The notes under the pieces were generated by a model. It worked only from the letters and a program-made list of their open reading frames with translations, made no database searches and was not told the DNA's origin. Shown piece by piece: positions 17,164 through 26,078 of a stretch of DNA of 47,941 nt. Source of the stretch: an uncultured Muribaculaceae bacterium (GTDB lineage: Bacteria > Bacteroidota > Bacteroidia > Bacteroidales > Muribaculaceae); NCBI GenBank assembly GCA_910583795.1, contig CAJTZQ010000025.1:1-47941 (forward strand). The letters run 5' to 3'. The stretch's first letter is position 1. Each line of letters starts with the position of its first letter. The position numbers and the translations under genes were made by a program.

Positions 17164-18723
17164 TTAAATGATTAGAAACGAATCGATATTATGTGATGTC
17201 TTGGAAAAACCGATTCCTACCTTAAATATTTTCCTCGAATCATTTTCAAATTGGTCGGTGTAATGGACTTTATCTATTTGAGAAATTGCATCCGCAGCTG
17301 TTCCATTGATTTTTAATTCTATGACATAGATATAGTCAGTCGTTTGAATGAGAATGTCGATATAACCCTCACTTGTATTATATTCAACATTTATATCAAG
17401 ACCAATAAGACTGGCAATACAATAGAAAATAGTGTGATAATAATTCTCATATTCTCCAACATGCCGGCGCAATTTAGATGGGATGCCGGCAAAGAAGCTC
17501 TTTAATATACTTATAAATTTTTCAGGTTTGCCGTTTTTTAAACTTTCTTTCATCAACGTGATGGTGACTCTGACATCCGTGGAATCCAATGTGTATACTT
17601 TCAAAATGTCGTTCATCACGCCTTGTTCTACTTCTCTGTTGGGATATCCGAGAGTATACAGTTCAGTTGTTTGGTCATAGTTCTTAATGGTCAGGTATCC
17701 TGTCTGGTAAAAAAGAGATACCGGATCTGTCTGAAAAACTGAAAGATTATCCAACATACTCGATGACACAATGGCACCATTGAGTTTTTCAAGGTCATAG
17801 TCCATCCTTTTAAGTGACTTCGATAGAAGTGTAGGCATTCCGGAAGCGCACCAATAATCTTTAAGTTTAGATTGCGACAAGCAGTAAAGAACACTATAGG
17901 GATTATATATGTCAAGAAGACACTCGGAAAAATGATATCCGTCGTAATAAAATTTCAGTTTACTGAAAGCTTCATCAACTGTACTACTGATAGTATCCGC
18001 AAGATGCTTGATTCCATCATAAAGATAGGTATGTAGTTCGTTTTCAGTAATTCCACATATCCCGGCATATCTGTCTTCAAAAGTGATATCATGCATGTTG
18101 TTTAGACCACTGAATACTGAGACTTTCCCAAATTTAGTGACACCGGTCAGCATACAGAATTGGATATTGTTATCCATCGCCTTCAACACTGAATAGAATC
18201 CATGGAGCTGGTCGCAATAAAGCTGTAATAATTCAGGATTGTCAATGGCGGATGAAAGAGGACTGTCGTATTCATCTATCAATACGACTACTCTTTTTCC
18301 TGTAATTGAGGCAAGAGTGGAGATAATGTCTTGAAAACGTTGTGCGACAGTAAGCTTTACATCTGTGATTCCAAGTTCTCTTTCCCATTTCATCATCATT
18401 GAAGCAAGTACGGAAAGAAGTGATTCTTTGTCGGTGTATGCATCGCCACTCAAATCAAGATGAACTACGGGGTAAGTTTCCCACTCTCCCGGTTGCAGCC
18501 TGTCGATGTCAAGTCCGTCAAAGAGTTCCCTTTTCCCCCTGAAATATGCCTCGAGAGTGGAAATCAAAAGACTTTTACCGAAGCGGCGTGGACGTGCCAG
18601 GAAATAATACACTCCCTCATTTATAAGAGAATGCAGATATGAAGTCTTGTCAATATAAAGATAATTCTCTGTGCGGATTCTCTCAAAACTTGAGGTACTT
18701 AAGGGATATTTCCTGCTTTCCAT
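17164..18723 (-). CDS. AAA-ATPase-like/PD-(D/E)XK nuclease-fold protein
   Basis: About 519 aa. The N-terminal AAA-ATPase-like domain (PF09820 type) has YLYIDKTSYLHSLI, a Walker A RPRRFGKSLL and a Walker B VVVLIDEYDSP. The C-terminal nuclease-like domain carries the PD-(D/E)XK pattern GYIDILIQ...YVIELKINGTAADAISQI. Such proteins are multicopy in gut Bacteroidales and their function is unknown; a mobile or defence role has been suggested from distribution only. A longer frame starts at 18759, but the -7 box at 18748-18755 and the usual family start (MxxRKxPxxxxSFExxR) favour the ATG at 18723. It is the neighbour of higBA, suggesting an accessory segment. Confidence 0.9.
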   Translation of the reverse strand: MESRKYPLSTSSFERIRTENYLYIDKTSYLHSLINEGVYYFLARPRRFGKSLLISTLEAYFRGKRELFDGLDIDRLQPGEWETYPVVHLDLSGDAYTDKESLLSVLASMMMKWERELGITDVKLTVAQRFQDIISTLASITGKRVVVLIDEYDSPLSSAIDNPELLQLYCDQLHGFYSVLKAMDNNIQFCMLTGVTKFGKVSVFSGLNNMHDITFEDRYAGICGITENELHTYLYDGIKHLADTISSTVDEAFSKLKFYYDGYHFSECLLDIYNPYSVLYCLSQSKLKDYWCASGMPTLLSKSLKRMDYDLEKLNGAIVSSSMLDNLSVFQTDPVSLFYQTGYLTIKNYDQTTELYTLGYPNREVEQGVMNDILKVYTLDSTDVRVTITLMKESLKNGKPEKFISILKSFFAGIPSKLRRHVGEYENYYHTIFYCIASLIGLDINVEYNTSEGYIDILIQTTDYIYVIELKINGTAADAISQIDKVHYTDQFENDSRKIFKVGIGFSKTSHNIDSFLII

Positions 18724-18747
18724 AAGCTTCTTGCATTGATTAACATG

Positions 18748-18755
18748 CAAATATA
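18748..18755 (-). promoter_or_regulatory. -7 element of the ATPase/nuclease-fold gene
   Basis: The minus strand reads TATATTTG, an exact TAnnTTTG, about 24 nt before the preferred start codon. No clear -33 match. The rest of 18760-18920 shows no gene. Confidence 0.55.
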
Positions 18756-18924
18756 ACAATAAATTCAGAAATAAAATGATTTATATGATATTTTCCAAGA
18801 TGCGAAGGCAATTGTTAAGATTGGATGGTGTCGGACGATCAATTTTTTACTTTCGCAGGATTAAGTAAAATCTATTCTATTTCATAAATTATGCGAATGT
18901 GACTTTGATGATATCTAAGAAACG

Positions 18925-18971
18925 AATATCCCTTCGGCAAACTGAGTGTGAGGTTATGCCGAAGGGATATT
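18925..18971. terminator. Hairpin downstream of higBA
   Basis: Perfect 15-bp stem (18925-18939 with 18957-18971). The T-run is stronger on the plus strand (TTTTTTG) than on the minus strand (TTCGTTTCTT), though the only adjacent transcription unit, higBA, runs on the minus strand. Confidence 0.75.
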
Positions 18972-18981
18972 TTTTGTGAGT

Positions 18982-19347
18982 CTAAACTCCCAGTACTATT
19001 GCGGGATCAATATTGAGTTTTTGACTGATAATTCTTGCCTGTCTAAGAGTTGGCTCTTTTTTACCGGATAGATATTCACAAATTCGGGAGGCATTTATTC
19101 CTAATAGTTTGGAAAGTGCGACCTGAGTAAGCCCCATTTCAAACATTCTGAGTTTTATCATTTCTACTAAAGTCGGTTCACCAATTGAATAATGTGCATC
19201 TGAATAGTCAGCTACTAATCCTGACAATAATTCCAGTTCCATGCTATAAGGATCCGAAAGGGGGGTGTTATCTGTCACCTTGGGTAAAATTTCTTCCACC
19301 CTGTTTAACGCCCACCTATATTGATCTTCATTTTCAATTCTTGTCAT
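18982..19347 (-). CDS. higA: HigA-type antitoxin, XRE helix-turn-helix
   Basis: A 121-aa protein with a C-terminal XRE/Cro helix-turn-helix (about 62-118: MFEMGLTQVALSKLLGINASRICEYLSGKKEPTL) and an N-terminal acidic helical region. It follows higB by 11 nt, in the toxin-first order of higBA modules. The expected role is to bind and neutralise HigB and to repress the shared promoter. Confidence 0.88.
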   Translation of the reverse strand: MTRIENEDQYRWALNRVEEILPKVTDNTPLSDPYSMELELLSGLVADYSDAHYSIGEPTLVEMIKLRMFEMGLTQVALSKLLGINASRICEYLSGKKEPTLRQARIISQKLNIDPAIVLGV

Positions 19348-19358
19348 ATTGCAATCCT

Positions 19359-19652
19359 TTAAATATTAGAACAATCAATCTTATCATATTCTTCATGAGT
19401 TCCAATAAATCTAATATACACCCACTTAATAGTGAATTTGATAACGACAACCAACCGATGGTTGTTGCCACGGATATTGAAGACATAATGTTGATTCCCA
19501 ACATTATCAACGCTATTGAAACTCTTTTTTATATCGGAAAAATTTTTCCAGTCAGAATTTTTGACTGTTTTAACCCAAGCTTTTAAGGCAGTTTCTGTGT
19601 CCGGATGAAGCTTGGTGTATTCCTTTAGAGGTTCTTCGGTAATAATTCTCAT
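19359..19652 (-). CDS. higB: HigB-type mRNA interferase toxin
   Basis: 97 aa, the usual size of the HigB_toxin family (RelE superfamily). Recognisable segments: MRIITEEPLKEYTKLHPDTETALKAW, the central WKNFSDIKKSFNSVD, and the C-terminal strands NIRGNNHRLVVVIKF...VYIRFIGTHEEYDKID, which carry the Arg, Lys and His residues usual in this fold. It would cleave mRNA on the ribosome when free of HigA. It is the first gene of the pair, behind a promoter at 19675-19706. Confidence 0.9.
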   Translation of the reverse strand: MRIITEEPLKEYTKLHPDTETALKAWVKTVKNSDWKNFSDIKKSFNSVDNVGNQHYVFNIRGNNHRLVVVIKFTIKWVYIRFIGTHEEYDKIDCSNI

Positions 19653-19674
19653 ATCATAATTATTCCAATTATTG

Positions 19675-19706
19675 CAAAATTACAAATAATATTCCAAAAT
19701 AACAAA
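19675..19706 (-). promoter_or_regulatory. higBA promoter
   Basis: On the minus strand TTTG (19703-19706) and TAATTTTG (19675-19682) are 20 nt apart, an exact Bacteroidetes promoter. The flanking TTATTG and CAAATAA form an imperfect inverted repeat around the -7 box, a plausible site for HigA autorepression. Confidence 0.7.
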
Positions 19707-19811
19707 TAAAAGATTGTTTGATTTAATTGAGATGGATACAAATCCTATAAGGTTTTATGGCTAACCCGATAAATATTAGTTTTAAAATTCGTTTTTTTGA
19801 TTAAATTTTTG

Positions 19812-19819
19812 TAAATTTG
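19812..19819 (+). promoter_or_regulatory. -7 element upstream of serpin
   Basis: TAAATTTG, an exact TAnnTTTG, about 150 nt before the first possible start (19967) of the serpin reading frame. No good -33 at the usual distance. Confidence 0.5.
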
Positions 19820-20019
19820 CGCCAATATATCTAAACGGCATAATATTAACAGGTTATGATTTTATATCTGATTTGAATTTTAATTGACAAAAGCCTATCA
19901 TTAATTTTTATTGGTTGGTTTATTAATTAGAAATTAAAATCATAATTATCACTAATCTAAATTTTTATGAGACCACCAATTATGAACCGTAAATTCAATG
20001 ATGCATAATATTTGCTTTC

Positions 20020-21240
20020 ATGGTGATGTCGCTTTCCTGTTCGTCTGAATCTTCTTTAGAGGAACAGAAAGGTTTGGTTGCCGGCAATAGGATTTCTATT
20101 GAGCTGAACGAAAGAAGCTCTAAAGTGGCGGACGATATAAAAGATTTCAATTCGAGGCTTACGGCATCGGCTGTAAAATCAGTTGAGGATCAAGTAGGAC
20201 AGGATCAAAACGTGGTACTGTCCCCATTATCAGTCAGCATGCTGTTGGGAATGCTCTCAAATGGAGTGGAAGACGATGTAAAGGAGGAAATTTACAGATA
20301 TCTCGGAACGCGTGATCTCGAAACACTGAATGAATTATGCAATTCAATGATGACCGAACTTCCGAATCTTGATGATCTTACAAAATGTCGCTTGGCAAAC
20401 CTATTTTGTTTTGATAATAGATTTTCATTGAACGATGAATTTTCATCATTATTGACAGAATATTATGACGCAGAGATATTGTCTGAAGATTTCTCGGATA
20501 CCTCCCGCCTCTTAAATGCCCTGAATTCATGGTGCTCAAAGAATACCGACGGTTTGATTAACGAGATAATCGGAGAAAAAAGTGATCAAAGTGTGGCATA
20601 TCTATTGAACGCAATGCAGTTTAATTCCCCTTGGTCAGGCGAACTGTTCAATCAGAAAAACACGAAAAAGGAGAAATTTAACGGTATAAATGGGGCATAT
20701 AATGTCGATATGATGATCAGTGAAGCATCCAACCGTCTGTGTGCCTTCGATGATAATTTTGAAAGCATATTTCTTGAATTTGGCAATAGATCTTTCGGGA
20801 TATGGATATTGGTGCCACAAGACAATGTCTCTATCGACAAGGCAACTGCGCTGATTGCTGACGGCGCACTTAGTTCAATCCAAAAGAGTGCTATGGAATA
20901 CCCTGTAAGCGTTCACTTCCCTCGATTAAAGATTGATGGGTGGATACCGTTAAAACAAGTGTTGCAGAATTTGGGAATGGAAAAATTATGCGGAGAATTT
21001 GAACTTGATGTTTTTGAACGCAGATTTACAGGAAAGGTTGAGTTTGAACATAAATCATCAATTCAATTGGATGAAAAGGGGGCGGTCGTGGCGTCCGCCT
21101 CTTTAGGAGACATTCAGTATTCATACAATAAAGATCCTCTGCAACCATACGAATTTAAGGTGAACAGACCATTCTTTTTCTTTATAAAGGAATATAGCAC
21201 TGATGTCTGTGTGTTGTCAGGTTTAATAACACATCCATAG
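20020..21240 (+). CDS. Serpin (serine protease inhibitor), 5' end apparently frameshifted
   Basis: A 406-aa serpin, a suicide inhibitor of serine or cysteine proteases. Serpin features: NVVLSPLSVSMLLGMLSNGV (helix B region), AYLLNAMQFNSPW, a reactive-centre hinge with Glu and Gly at the expected spacing (DEKGAVVASAS) and the C-terminal NRPFFFFIKE...VLSGLITHP. The open frame begins MVMSLSCSSES, i.e. only the end of a lipoprotein signal. Just upstream, ATG at 19982 (or 19967) in another frame gives MNRKFN then stops; removing two bases near 19999-20001 would join it to IIFAFMVMSLSC and give a complete lipoprotein signal. Either a real frameshift, slippage or an assembly error. The mature protein is probably a periplasmic or surface lipoprotein. 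Confidence 0.85.
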   Translation: MVMSLSCSSESSLEEQKGLVAGNRISIELNERSSKVADDIKDFNSRLTASAVKSVEDQVGQDQNVVLSPLSVSMLLGMLSNGVEDDVKEEIYRYLGTRDLETLNELCNSMMTELPNLDDLTKCRLANLFCFDNRFSLNDEFSSLLTEYYDAEILSEDFSDTSRLLNALNSWCSKNTDGLINEIIGEKSDQSVAYLLNAMQFNSPWSGELFNQKNTKKEKFNGINGAYNVDMMISEASNRLCAFDDNFESIFLEFGNRSFGIWILVPQDNVSIDKATALIADGALSSIQKSAMEYPVSVHFPRLKIDGWIPLKQVLQNLGMEKLCGEFELDVFERRFTGKVEFEHKSSIQLDEKGAVVASASLGDIQYSYNKDPLQPYEFKVNRPFFFFIKEYSTDVCVLSGLITHP

Positions 21241-21277
21241 TTGTTAATTTGCAAAGAAACAAATTAGTGGCATTAGC

Positions 21278-21320
21278 CAAATGACCTTCAATTTTGATTG
21301 CCAAAGTTGAAGGTCATTTG
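21278..21320 (+). terminator. Terminator-like hairpin after serpin
   Basis: Perfect 14-bp stem CAAATGACCTTCAA with TTGAAGGTCATTTG (21278-21291, 21307-21320), 15-nt loop. The following T-tract is weak. Confidence 0.6.
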
Positions 21321-21329
21321 ATTAATGGT

Positions 21330-21575
21330 TGATGTTTTAGAGAATGTTTGAATTTAACTTTATGAAATCTTTAGAGGTCTTTCCGACCTGTTTCGAGCTT
21401 TCATTCAGTCATTATGGAACCCCATAACTCTTTCACTAAATCTTAAAATTGGCTCGAAAAATATCTCTAAATCTTAACATAAGTCAAAAGTAAACATACT
21501 CTTAGAAGAGGAGACTGAACAAAAAGGGTAGGGGAAATGTAAGATAAGGTATAACCCTTTTCATCCCGTATCGTT
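21330..21575. other. Unexplained intergenic stretch before pncB
   Basis: No gene is supported. It holds a short hairpin TTATGG-AACC-CCATAA and two direct copies of CTAAATCTTAA about 33 bases apart. It has no heptamer array, unlike many spacers here. No clear TAnnTTTG promoter for pncB was found in it. Confidence 0.4.
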
Positions 21576-22790
21576 ATGCGACAGATTATTACCCATTTCA
21601 CAGACGACGATCTCTATAAGTTCACCATGTGTTGCGCGGTTATTGAAAATTATCCACGCACAATGGTGAAATATAAATTCACAGACCGTGACAACATTGT
21701 TTACCCACAAGGATTTGCAAAACTTGTGGAGGAGCAGATCTCTATGCTTGAGAACCTTAGAATCACGGACGAGGAGGTGGAATTCATGCGTAGAAAATGT
21801 GGGTATATCCCTGCCTGGTTCATGCGTTATCTCAAGGGTTTTCGCTATGACCGGCGTTGGGCAAAAGTAGAGCAGGATCCGGAAGGTCACCTGCATATAG
21901 AATTTGAGGGGAATTGGAGCGACACGATTCTTTTGGAAGTGAAAGTTCTCGCCATAGTGTCGGAATTATATTATATAACTACAGGTGAGACTTCAAGATT
22001 TGATTATGAATCCTACTATTCACAATCATACGAGAAAGCGAGAAGACTTATAGCCGGAGGATGCCATTATAGCGACATGGGCACGCGACGCAGGGCATCG
22101 TTCGAGGCTCAGGATACTGTAGTCAGGGCGATGAAAGATTGTCAGGATAAAATGTCCGGTCCAGGCAGGTTCGTGGGAACGAGCAACGTTTATTTCGCAA
22201 TGAAATACGATATTACACCAATCGGGACGATGGCACACGAGTTTATAGGAGCAATAGCCGGCATGTACGGACCTTTGATGGCCAACCATATAGCAATGAG
22301 CATCTGGTCGCGTACATATCGCGGGGCTTTGGGCACCTTCCTTTACGACACGTACGGATGGAGGATCTTCAGTCTTAATTTTTCCGAAGACTTTGCCAAC
22401 ATGTTTAAAGGTCTGCGAATTGACAGCGGCGACAATTACGAGCAGCTTGACATGATTATTGAAAAATATAAATCGCTCAATATCGATCCTGCTACAAAGC
22501 AGATTGTATTTAGCAATGCTCTCGATGTAGACAGGGCGATAGAATTGCAGAAATATGCCGCCGACAAATGTCAGCCGTCTTTCGGTATCGGCACTCATTT
22601 CACAAACCATTTCCCGGGTGTCAACCCCATGAATATTGTGATAAAGCTTGTTGCTGTCAAAATCACCGAGTCGTGGCCTTTCTATTCGCAGACGTGCAAG
22701 CTTAGCGAGGATCACGGGAAGTATACGGGGAATCCTGATACGGTGCGTAGTTTTATGGAAACCCTACATTTGGGCATGGGGAAGATATAA
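21576..22790 (+). CDS. pncB: Nicotinate phosphoribosyltransferase
   Basis: A 404-aa enzyme joining nicotinate and PRPP (ATP-stimulated) to form nicotinate mononucleotide in the NAD salvage pathway. Family signatures: ITHFTDDDLYKFTMCCAV at the N-terminus, ELYYITTGE, SDMGTRRRASFEAQDTVV, the substrate loop with VGTSNVYFAMKYDITPIGTMAHE including the phosphorylatable-type His, LRIDSGDN and FGIGTHFTNHF. It is cytoplasmic. It stands alone between serpin and the second GH92. Confidence 0.97.
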   Translation: MRQIITHFTDDDLYKFTMCCAVIENYPRTMVKYKFTDRDNIVYPQGFAKLVEEQISMLENLRITDEEVEFMRRKCGYIPAWFMRYLKGFRYDRRWAKVEQDPEGHLHIEFEGNWSDTILLEVKVLAIVSELYYITTGETSRFDYESYYSQSYEKARRLIAGGCHYSDMGTRRRASFEAQDTVVRAMKDCQDKMSGPGRFVGTSNVYFAMKYDITPIGTMAHEFIGAIAGMYGPLMANHIAMSIWSRTYRGALGTFLYDTYGWRIFSLNFSEDFANMFKGLRIDSGDNYEQLDMIIEKYKSLNIDPATKQIVFSNALDVDRAIELQKYAADKCQPSFGIGTHFTNHFPGVNPMNIVIKLVAVKITESWPFYSQTCKLSEDHGKYTGNPDTVRSFMETLHLGMGKI

Positions 22791-22902
22791 AATAATCAGG
22801 TTTATGGCAGATACTGCCGATTGATACAATTTTGGCAAGAATGGGTACACTTTTTTATCATATTTACAGAACATTACTATAGGAGAAATACATTTTTTCA
22901 TT

Positions 22903-22910
22903 TAACTTTG
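22903..22910 (+). promoter_or_regulatory. -7 element of the second GH92 gene
   Basis: TAACTTTG, an exact TAnnTTTG, about 80-90 nt before the start codon. No TTTG at the expected -33 distance. The rest of 22791-22989 shows only a small hairpin near 22806. Confidence 0.5.
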
Positions 22911-22998
22911 CATTCGGGTAATAGATTGCCTTTTGTCAAAGCAGCCAATGCAATGACAAGTTTATCAGCACCTGATTAATCAATATCGAATGCAGATT

Positions 22999-25323
22999 AT
23001 GAAACCGTTTTTCTCTCTTTTATGTTTGTTATCGTTTCTTCCGGGATACGCGCAGGTGGAGTATGTAAATCCTATGATCGGGACCGACGGAATGGGCCAT
23101 ACCTTCCCCGGGGCATGTGTGCCTTTTGGTGGTGTCCAGTTGAGTCCGGACACAGACACTATCCCGCATAACGTGGATGGCAAGTATCAGCACGATGTAT
23201 ATAAATATTGTGCAGGCTATCAGTATTCCGACAATACTATAGTCGGATTCAGTCACACTCATTTCAGTGGGACCGGTCATTCAGATTTGGGAGATATCCT
23301 TATTATCCCGACCACCGGTGACCTTAAGTTGAATCCCGGAACAGCAACTGATCCGGATTCCGGGTATCGCTCACGGTTTTCGCACGACACTGAAAAAGCC
23401 GCTCCGGGATATTATGAAGTGACTCTCAATGATTATAATGTAAAAGCCAGATTGACCGCCACTCCCCGTGTCGGCGTCCATTCATACACTTTCCCTAAAG
23501 GCGAAAAGGAGAGAATCGTGGTAGACCTGAATCACGGCATATATAATTATGACGGCAAGACCCTGTGGGCATCTTTGAGGGTCGAGAACGACACTTTGTT
23601 GACCGGGTACAGGATCACTAACGGATGGGCGCGTACGAACTATACCTATTTCGCTATTTCACTGTCAAAACCGATAAGAAATTATGGTTATATCGACAGA
23701 GCTAAAAATAAATATAACGGCGGATGGGGTAAATTTAAGGTGAATAGAAATTTCCCTGAAATAGGGGGAAGGAATATTGTCTCATACTTTGAATTTGACA
23801 ATGCCGACGACAGTGATCTTGTAGTGAAAGTGGCATTGTCAGCCACCGGAAGCGCGGGCGCTTTGAAGAATCTTATTGCAGAGACCGATGGAAAGTCTTT
23901 CGATGTCATAGCTGATGAGGCGGCGCAAGCCTGGAATCGGGAGTTGAGCGGCTTTAGGATAGAAGGAACTGACGATCAAAAAAGAATGTTCTATACTTCA
24001 TTATATCATACCATGATAAATCCGTCAGTCTACATGGATGTCGACGGGAATTATCGTGGGCTTGACCAGAATATTCATAAAGCGGATGGATTCACAAATT
24101 ATACTGTTTTTTCGCTTTGGGATACCTATCGGGCATTGCATCCTTTCCTGACCCTGTTTAAACCTGACAGATCTGTTGATATGGTCACAAGCATGTTGCG
24201 CCATCAGCAACAAAGTGTCCACGGATTGCTTCCCGTTTGGAGCCACATGGCTAACGACAACTGGTGTATGAGTGGATATCATGCAGTGTCTGTCCTTTCA
24301 GATGCATATACAAAAGGATTGAAACTGAATCCTTCCGAACTCTTGGCTGCTATGGTTACAACTTCAAATGTGGAATATTTCGAAGGCATCTCGGATTATT
24401 TGAAATATGGATATGTACCCTTCAACAACAGCAGTATAGGGAGCTCCACTACACTTGAATATGCATACGACGACTGGACAATTTATAAGACAGCGGTTCT
24501 TGCCGGCGATAGTAAGACCGCCGATGTCTATAAAAAACGAGCATTAAATTATAAGAACATATTCCATAAGCAATCAGGTTTTGCATGTCCAAAATATTCT
24601 GATGGAAAATTTAAAGATAATTTTGATCCATGTCAGACTTCAGGAGAGGGATTTATTGAAGGCAATTCATGGAATTTCTCTTTCCATGTACCTCATGATG
24701 TTGCAGGGCTGATTGATATAATGGGTGGGGAAAAGAGATTTGTCAGCCGTCTTGATTCTTTGTTCAACATGCATCTTGATCCCAAATATTATGCAGATAA
24801 TGAGGATGTGACAGAAGATTGCCTTATAGGAGGGTATGTGCATGGCAATGAGCCGAGTCATCATATACCATATTTGTATGCCTGGACCGGAGAGCCTTGG
24901 AAAACTCAATATTGGGTTCGGGAGATTATGAACAAGATGTATCGTAATGATATACGAGGTCTCGGAGGAAACGATGACTGCGGACAGATGTCGGCGTGGT
25001 ATATCTTTACCGCAATGGGTTTTTATCCGGTATGTCCAGGATCAGATCAATATGTGATAGGCGCTCCATATTTGCCATATATGGAAGTATCGCTCCCTGC
25101 CGGGAACAGTCTGGTGATAAAGGCGAAGGGCGTGAGTGATAAAAACCGCTACGTTAAGAATGTGAAATTGAACGGCAAATTGCATACAAACACTTATCTC
25201 ACGCATGATGAGATAATGAAAGGTGGCGTTCTTGAGTTTGAGATGGCATCAAAACCCAATAAGAAGCGGGGAATAAATATGTCAGACAAACCTTATTCCC
25301 TATCAACCTCACTTCCAGATTAG
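22999..25323 (+). CDS. GH92 family exo-alpha-mannosidase
   Basis: A 774-aa exo-alpha-mannosidase, homologous over its full length to the enzyme at 14799 but clearly diverged. A Sec signal peptide (MKPFFSLLCLLSFLPGYAQ) without a lipobox predicts a soluble periplasmic form. Blocks: VEYVNPMIGTDGMGHTFPGA, HFSGTGHSDLGDIL, SLWDTYRALHPF, GYHAVSVLSDAY, EYAYDDW, HGNEPSHH (Glu618) and GGNDDCGQMSAWY (Asp659/660). An ATG three codons earlier (22990) is equally possible. About 25 residues after the last beta-strands form a polar tail. It could complement the lipoprotein GH92 on different mannosidic linkages or in a different compartment (inference). Confidence 0.95.
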   Translation: MKPFFSLLCLLSFLPGYAQVEYVNPMIGTDGMGHTFPGACVPFGGVQLSPDTDTIPHNVDGKYQHDVYKYCAGYQYSDNTIVGFSHTHFSGTGHSDLGDILIIPTTGDLKLNPGTATDPDSGYRSRFSHDTEKAAPGYYEVTLNDYNVKARLTATPRVGVHSYTFPKGEKERIVVDLNHGIYNYDGKTLWASLRVENDTLLTGYRITNGWARTNYTYFAISLSKPIRNYGYIDRAKNKYNGGWGKFKVNRNFPEIGGRNIVSYFEFDNADDSDLVVKVALSATGSAGALKNLIAETDGKSFDVIADEAAQAWNRELSGFRIEGTDDQKRMFYTSLYHTMINPSVYMDVDGNYRGLDQNIHKADGFTNYTVFSLWDTYRALHPFLTLFKPDRSVDMVTSMLRHQQQSVHGLLPVWSHMANDNWCMSGYHAVSVLSDAYTKGLKLNPSELLAAMVTTSNVEYFEGISDYLKYGYVPFNNSSIGSSTTLEYAYDDWTIYKTAVLAGDSKTADVYKKRALNYKNIFHKQSGFACPKYSDGKFKDNFDPCQTSGEGFIEGNSWNFSFHVPHDVAGLIDIMGGEKRFVSRLDSLFNMHLDPKYYADNEDVTEDCLIGGYVHGNEPSHHIPYLYAWTGEPWKTQYWVREIMNKMYRNDIRGLGGNDDCGQMSAWYIFTAMGFYPVCPGSDQYVIGAPYLPYMEVSLPAGNSLVIKAKGVSDKNRYVKNVKLNGKLHTNTYLTHDEIMKGGVLEFEMASKPNKKRGINMSDKPYSLSTSLPD

Positions 25324-25334
25324 GAAATCGGATT

Positions 25335-25673
25335 TTAAAGGGAATAATGACCTAATGCCGGCATGTTTGAGAATCTGTCCGGTTTTGTGGTCTGGAATGG
25401 CGATGACGGTATGACCGGTGCGCTTTCAGGCATGTTTTGTGCGTACAACATTATTGGGCGCTGATCGCTCCATCCTTTACTTTGATTGCGGAGATGGAGT
25501 GTGGCGAGTCCGCGAAGTCCACGGGTGAGATGCCGAAGTTGTGCGAGGAGCTCGGATAGATCGGAAACGCGGTCGGCGATAAATTCGATGATAGTGCGTT
25601 GTCCCATTGTAAGTCTGGCAAATATACGGTCTCCGTATTCAATTTTGTGATTTAACTTTTTCATAATCTTCAT
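25335..25673 (-). CDS. Small protein of unknown function
   Basis: 112 aa (109 if started at the ATG at 25664, which has GAAG just upstream). The N-terminal 75 residues look like a compact folded unit: KIEYGDRIFARLTMGQRTIIEFIADRV, a leucine/arginine-rich helix (LSELLAQLRHLTRGLRGLATLHLRN) and SKGWSDQRPIMLY. The C-terminal third is proline-rich and polar. There is no signal peptide or membrane segment. I recall similar short Bacteroidales hypotheticals with a RGLAxLHxRNxxxGWxxQRP pattern but no function. It is convergent with GH92 (11 nt apart). A minus-strand TAATTTTG (25746-25753) could be its -7 box. Confidence 0.6.
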   Translation of the reverse strand: MKIMKKLNHKIEYGDRIFARLTMGQRTIIEFIADRVSDLSELLAQLRHLTRGLRGLATLHLRNQSKGWSDQRPIMLYAQNMPESAPVIPSSPFQTTKPDRFSNMPALGHYSL

Positions 25674-25828
25674 AATTTTGTTTGGGCGATGTTTTTAATT
25701 TGTTTTGGCGGCATATCAACAGGATATGATTCCTGAGATACGATGCAAAATTATGAAGCAAGACTGCAAAATGCGTGCAGTGAAAAGTTAAAATATATTT
25801 ATTATGTCAATATAAGATGGAAATAAAC

Positions 25829-25836
25829 TATCTTTG
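25829..25836 (+). promoter_or_regulatory. -7 element of tRNA-Leu
   Basis: TATCTTTG, an exact TAnnTTTG, about 72 nt upstream of the mature tRNA 5' end. The -33 region is weak. Confidence 0.55.
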
Positions 25837-25908
25837 CACTTGCAAATCCTTCCTGACACAGAGGCTGGCAAAGTTAGCTGAAGGTTGAAAGAAGGTCTGC
25901 AAAGAGTT

Positions 25909-25993
25909 GCAGGAATGGTGGAATGGTAGACACGAAGGACTTAAAATCCTTTGGCCTTTACCGGCTGTGTGGGTTCGAGTCCCACTTCCTGTA
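25909..25993 (+). tRNA. tRNA-Leu (anticodon UAA)
   Basis: An 85-nt class II tRNA. Acceptor stem GCAGGAA with TTCCTGT (G-U at the first pair), D arm around GGTGGAATGGTAGACAC, anticodon stem AAGGA/TCCTT with loop CTTAAAA giving anticodon TAA, a long variable arm, and T arm GTGGG-TTCGAGT-CCCAC. Discriminator A at 25993; CCA is not encoded. It reads UUA (and UUG by wobble) leucine codons. Confidence 0.95.
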
Positions 25994-25994
25994 C

Positions 25995-26029
25995 AAACGG
26001 GTCGCGGCAGTCATAGCCGCGACTCGTTT
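25995..26029 (+). terminator. Terminator of tRNA-Leu
   Basis: A 14-bp stem (25995-26008 with 26016-26029, one G-U pair) with GC-rich core GTCGCGGC/GCCGCGAC, running into TTTTTT, directly after the tRNA. Confidence 0.9.
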
Positions 26030-26078
26030 TTTAATCATACATCTTATTGGCAGATGATATGTCGAGTGGCGAATGGGA

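Noticed and set aside
19653..20019. Serpin gene counted as a pseudogene
   Set aside because: Only the signal region is out of frame; the full serpin domain and reactive-centre loop are open, so it is listed as a CDS with a note.
25743..25827. A 27-codon ORF starting MQNYEARL
   Set aside because: It ends immediately before the tRNA promoter, overlaps promoter-like sequence, and has no ribosome-binding or family support.
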